Shown here: in pieces, positions 4,759 to 7,413 of the stretch
How the letters are laid out: every line of letters starts with the position of its first letter
How positions within the stretch are numbered: the stretch's first letter is position 1
Source of the DNA: Clostridiales bacterium
GTDB taxonomy: Bacteria > Bacillota > Clostridia > Peptostreptococcales > Natronincolaceae
Length of the DNA: 7,413 nucleotides
Assembly: GCA_012800145.1 (NCBI GenBank)
Contig: JAAZJW010000161.1
Span: forward strand, 1-7,413
Direction: 5' to 3'
Translations under genes and position numbers: made by a program
The notes under the pieces: model-generated
Told to the model about the DNA's origin: nothing
Database searches by the model: none
The model's input: the letters and a program-made list of their open reading frames with translations, nothing else

Positions 4759-7063
4759 CGGTGAAGAAGCCGTGCCGGCCAAAAAAGACGGCAACGGCAA
4801 AGAAACTTCGTTGGACAACATAAATGACAATGATGAAAAAATCATATTAAATAAGGGAAACGATAACGTAAGAAAAAACGTTTTGGGCAGAAAAAACGAC
4901 AAGAATTTTCTCGAAACTTCTGTTGTAACAGTACTAATAATACTTATATTTGCGACAGTTTCGGTAATAGGTTATTTACCTATAAGGAACGCTTATTTTC
5001 CCGTCAAAGATAATGTAAAGAACTATATGGAGGACAGCGGCACCAGTGGCATGGCATATGATATAGCACGTTTGACGGAACACCTGCAACGTTTTGTAAA
5101 CCGGACAGACAACTGGCCGAGCGATAGATATGCAAACATAAAAAGTGTTAAATATAAAATATATCCTTTGGTAGAAGACGAAAACCCGGAACAGATTTCA
5201 GAGAACAGTACAGGTGAGGACAGAGAAAACACGGATGTGGAGGGGGATTCCGGAAGGGAAACATCTATAGATATGGCAGAAAACGAAATTGACGAGAAAA
5301 CAACCGCGGAAAGAAAACAAAATATAGCGGCCAAAAGAAGATCTTTGACTAACATGCCGGGTGTTTCGGACGGCGAGTTTCAGGAAGAAGTAGACAACAG
5401 CCTTTTATATATTAAAATTACCTTTGATGAAAAGGGCCAACCGGCGGTGGAATCTGTCCTAGGGGATGTACTTGAAGACAAAGGAACCAGGTTCAACAAG
5501 AACTTAATTGCCCGATACCTGGAAACCGGCGGCATGGAAGGATATGCCAATCTGGAAGCAATATATATTATTCCGCAGGATTTTGAAAGTTACAATGATG
5601 CATTCACCTTAAACATGAAGGAAAATCATGTTTTTCCGGATTATACTATTCTTATTTTAATAATAGGGGCGGCAGGTATCCTGATTTTGATCATAGCAGC
5701 CTTTGCAATACCCTATTCATCACAGAATAAAACAGCTATTTGCAGGGGATTTAACAAAATGTCTTTGGAGCTGAAACTTGCTGCTTGGGTATTGCTTATA
5801 GGATTGTGCGGTATCAATGTGGCTGTACTTGATAGTCATAGTTATGGTTACATCAACCCTGTTACAAGGATAGTATATGATGTAAATCCACATTTTTATG
5901 TAATAGGAATACCCATAACCTTTATGCTGTACCTACTCATTTATCTGGGTGCTGTTTATATAAAATATGTCTATTATACAGGATTCAGGGAAGGGCTTAT
6001 AAATAACAGTTTCCTAGGGAAAACATCTGTATTCCTCATTAAAGAAACAGGAAAGATGCTAAACAGGCTTATGGCCATAGATTTAAGGGAAGATAATCAA
6101 AGAAGATTAATAGGGATAGCAGTAATGAATTTTCTGGCCATAATAGTATTGGGTTCGGGCGGTCACTTCGGCTTTATTTTAGCTGTTATATATAGTGTTG
6201 TTGTGTTCAAATATATATTGGGGTTAATAGAAAATGCTGCGGAACTGAATTTGGCAAGTGAGCAGGTTTCGGCAGGTAATTTTGATATTAAAGTCGATGA
6301 AGACATGGGCATATTAGCTCCCATAGCCCAAAATCTGAACAATATCAAACAAGGATTCAGCCTAGCGGTAGATAAGAAAATAAAAAGTGAAAGGATGAAA
6401 TCGGAACTTATTTCAAATGTATCCCATGACCTTAAGACCCCGCTGACTTCCATTATCACGTATGTAGATTTATTGAAAGACGGAGATATTGAGCCTGATA
6501 CACAAAAAGAATATATAGATATAATAGATAAAAAATCACAGAGGTTAAAAATGCTGATAGAAGACCTGTTTGAAGCCAGCAAAGCCACAAGCGGTAACAT
6601 GGACCTTAATTTAGAGGACATAGATATAATTGCACTGTTCAGACAGACCTTGGGGGAGATGGAGGAGAAAATAAACGAAAGCGACCTCCAATTCAAAATA
6701 AATGCCCCTGAAGGCAGGGTTATATGCAATCTGGATGGTAGGAGAACCTATAGGGTGTTTGAAAATATTATGAGCAATATATTGAAATACTCTATGGAAA
6801 ACTCCAGGGTATATATAGATGCTGTGCAAGATGAGCATAAGGTGAGCTTTACGTTCAAAAATATTTCTGCCCATGAAATGAATTTCGATCCGTCTGTGAT
6901 TGCCGAACGTTTTACAAGAGGGGATGAATCCCGCTCTACCGAGGGTTCCGGGTTGGGGCTTTCGATAGCTAAAAGCCTTGTGGAACTTCAGGGTGGGAAT
7001 CTGGACATAATTATAGATGGGGATTTATTCAAGTTAATTGTTATATTTCCCACAGTCCATTAA
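4727..7063 (+). CDS. Large multi-pass sensor histidine kinase
   Basis: This 778-residue kinase is the partner of the overlapping regulator. It starts at TTG 4727, preceded by AAGGTGGTG (4711-4719) at 7 nt; no Met precedes the first membrane segment. Order: a polar Asn/Asp-rich cytoplasmic tail (1-62), TM1 (about 64-85), a 215-residue external region with a very acidic stretch (150-195), TM2 (306-329), TM3 (349-369), TM4 (389-415), TM5-TM6 (461-500), a HAMP-like linker (about 500-550), the dimerisation domain with H-box SNVSHDLKTPLTS (His567), and the ATPase domain. N-box FENIMSNILKYS (678-689), F-box ERFTRGD (727-733) and G2 GSGLGLSIAKS (740-750) are present, but the usual DxGxG G1 motif is replaced by KNISAHEMNFD (711-721). 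A subset of Firmicutes kinases shares that form. The ligand is unknown. A terminator follows. Confidence 0.93.
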   Translation: MDTNLNNQNDSGEEAVPAKKDGNGKETSLDNINDNDEKIILNKGNDNVRKNVLGRKNDKNFLETSVVTVLIILIFATVSVIGYLPIRNAYFPVKDNVKNYMEDSGTSGMAYDIARLTEHLQRFVNRTDNWPSDRYANIKSVKYKIYPLVEDENPEQISENSTGEDRENTDVEGDSGRETSIDMAENEIDEKTTAERKQNIAAKRRSLTNMPGVSDGEFQEEVDNSLLYIKITFDEKGQPAVESVLGDVLEDKGTRFNKNLIARYLETGGMEGYANLEAIYIIPQDFESYNDAFTLNMKENHVFPDYTILILIIGAAGILILIIAAFAIPYSSQNKTAICRGFNKMSLELKLAAWVLLIGLCGINVAVLDSHSYGYINPVTRIVYDVNPHFYVIGIPITFMLYLLIYLGAVYIKYVYYTGFREGLINNSFLGKTSVFLIKETGKMLNRLMAIDLREDNQRRLIGIAVMNFLAIIVLGSGGHFGFILAVIYSVVVFKYILGLIENAAELNLASEQVSAGNFDIKVDEDMGILAPIAQNLNNIKQGFSLAVDKKIKSERMKSELISNVSHDLKTPLTSIITYVDLLKDGDIEPDTQKEYIDIIDKKSQRLKMLIEDLFEASKATSGNMDLNLEDIDIIALFRQTLGEMEEKINESDLQFKINAPEGRVICNLDGRRTYRVFENIMSNILKYSMENSRVYIDAVQDEHKVSFTFKNISAHEMNFDPSVIAERFTRGDESRSTEGSGLGLSIAKSLVELQGGNLDIIIDGDLFKLIVIFPTVH

Positions 7064-7097
7064 ATTTACACGGAAACGGTTGCCTATTTATTGCTGC

Positions 7098-7128
7098 AAG
7101 GGCAGACACGCAGGTCTGCCCTTATTTT
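7098..7128 (+). terminator. Terminator of the two-component operon
   Basis: AAGGGCAGAC (7098-7107) and GTCTGCCCTT (7114-7123) form a perfect 10-bp stem with a 6-nt loop, followed by ATTTT. It lies 34 nt after the kinase stop codon. Confidence 0.8.
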
Positions 7129-7136
7129 CCAGAGGT

Positions 7137-7155
7137 GGGAGACCAGAGGTCTCCC
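7137..7155 (+). repeat. Perfect hairpin GGGAGACC-AGA-GGTCTCCC
   Basis: An 8-bp perfect stem with a 3-nt loop, followed by CTACA. Its form (short GC palindrome ending in CCCCTAC) resembles dispersed REP-like palindromes I associate with anaerobic Firmicutes and other bacteria. It sits 13 nt after the preceding terminator and shares the GGTCT-CCC pattern with it. Confidence 0.6.
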
Positions 7156-7207
7156 CTACAATATTGCTTTACGGCTGCAACACTGCCTTATAATATGCAG
7201 GGGCGAC

Positions 7208-7289
7208 AGACTGTGTGAAAAATGTCATCCTGAGCGAAGCGAAGGATCACAAATGGCCTGAAAACGAGATTCTTCGCTACACTCAGAAT
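7208..7289 (+). mobile_element. Second copy of the palindromic element (left and central part)
   Basis: From AGACTGTGTGAAAAA at 7208 to CTCAGAAT at 7289 the sequence matches the complete element at 3370-3451 in 80 of 82 positions without gaps. At 7290, within the right inner arm, it switches to unrelated sequence, so the right terminal repeat is missing here or displaced beyond the window. The near-identity implies recent spread. Confidence 0.8.
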
Positions 7290-7339
7290 TTGCACGTGTT
7301 ACCCACACTACGATAAACGAAAGCATTATTGTAAAATAT

Positions 7340-7388
7340 AGATCCTTCGCGGGTCAAGCTAATCCTGTTCGTCTCAGGATGACAAAAA
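7340..7388 (+). repeat. Diverged right-arm segment of the palindromic repeat
   Basis: AGATCCTTCGC (7340-7350) and CTCAGGATGACAAAAA (7373-7388) match the right inner arm that would pair perfectly with the left arm TGTCATCCTGAG...GCGAAGGATCT, but are split by a 22-nt insert. This is either the displaced end of the copy starting at 7208 or part of a separate, nested copy. Confidence 0.6.
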
Positions 7389-7413
7389 TGTGGGGCTTTC
7401 ATAGCAATGACAA

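Noticed and set aside
6163..6729. 188-codon minus-strand open frame, Ser-rich
   Set aside because: It is a shadow of the kinase catalytic core, where the sense strand has H-box and membrane segments.
7164..7194. TTGCTT and TATAAT as a promoter reading towards the window end
   Set aside because: The -10 is perfect but the -35 is weak, spacing is 19 nt, and no gene follows before the repeat elements.

Overview
The window looks like the chromosome of a low-GC Gram-positive anaerobe (Clostridia or a close relative). The reasons are strong purine-rich ribosome binding sites, TTG starts, a T-box riboswitch, two UPF0180 (YkuS-type) genes, a DUF2442 gene and an OmpR/VanR-type two-component pair, in sequence that is mostly AT-rich. 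I cannot name genus or species. No phage, plasmid, CRISPR or transposase gene is visible.

Layout. Positions 1-917 (minus strand) hold the first 305 codons of a phenylacetate-CoA ligase whose C-terminus lies outside the window. Its leader, about 998-1279 on the minus strand, is a T-box riboswitch driven by a near-perfect consensus promoter; the best specifier candidate is UUC (Phe). Reading away from it on the plus strand are a 14-codon remnant of a DUF4160 gene (1418-1462), an intact DUF2442 gene (1470-1757) and a membrane-anchored extracytoplasmic protein of unknown function (1816-2727). From 2728 to 3071 there is a hairpin, a fragment of a dispersed palindromic repeat, a GC-rich stretch that may be a decayed gene end, and the leader of the next gene. 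Two UPF0180 paralogues follow (3072-3332 and 3643-3891), each preceded by the same palindrome and ribosome binding site, and separated by a complete 118-bp MITE-like palindrome. From 4063 to 7063 there is a response regulator and an overlapping, unusually large sensor histidine kinase. The end of the window (7064-7413) holds a terminator, a second perfect hairpin, and further copies of the palindromic repeat.

How the parts work together. The ligase would be switched on when its cognate aminoacyl-tRNA is uncharged. If the specifier is Phe, that suits a salvage or biosynthetic role (phenylacetate to phenylacetyl-CoA to phenylpyruvate to Phe) better than catabolism. The two-component pair is an operon with translational overlap and a possible autoregulatory direct repeat upstream. 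The rest are small accessory genes separated by repeats, which suggests a region that has been rearranged by repeat insertion, gene duplication and partial gene loss. The most notable observations are the T-box/ligase pairing, the DUF4160 remnant acting as a possible leader peptide, the duplicated UPF0180 cassette with a MITE between its copies, and the kinase lacking a canonical G1 box.
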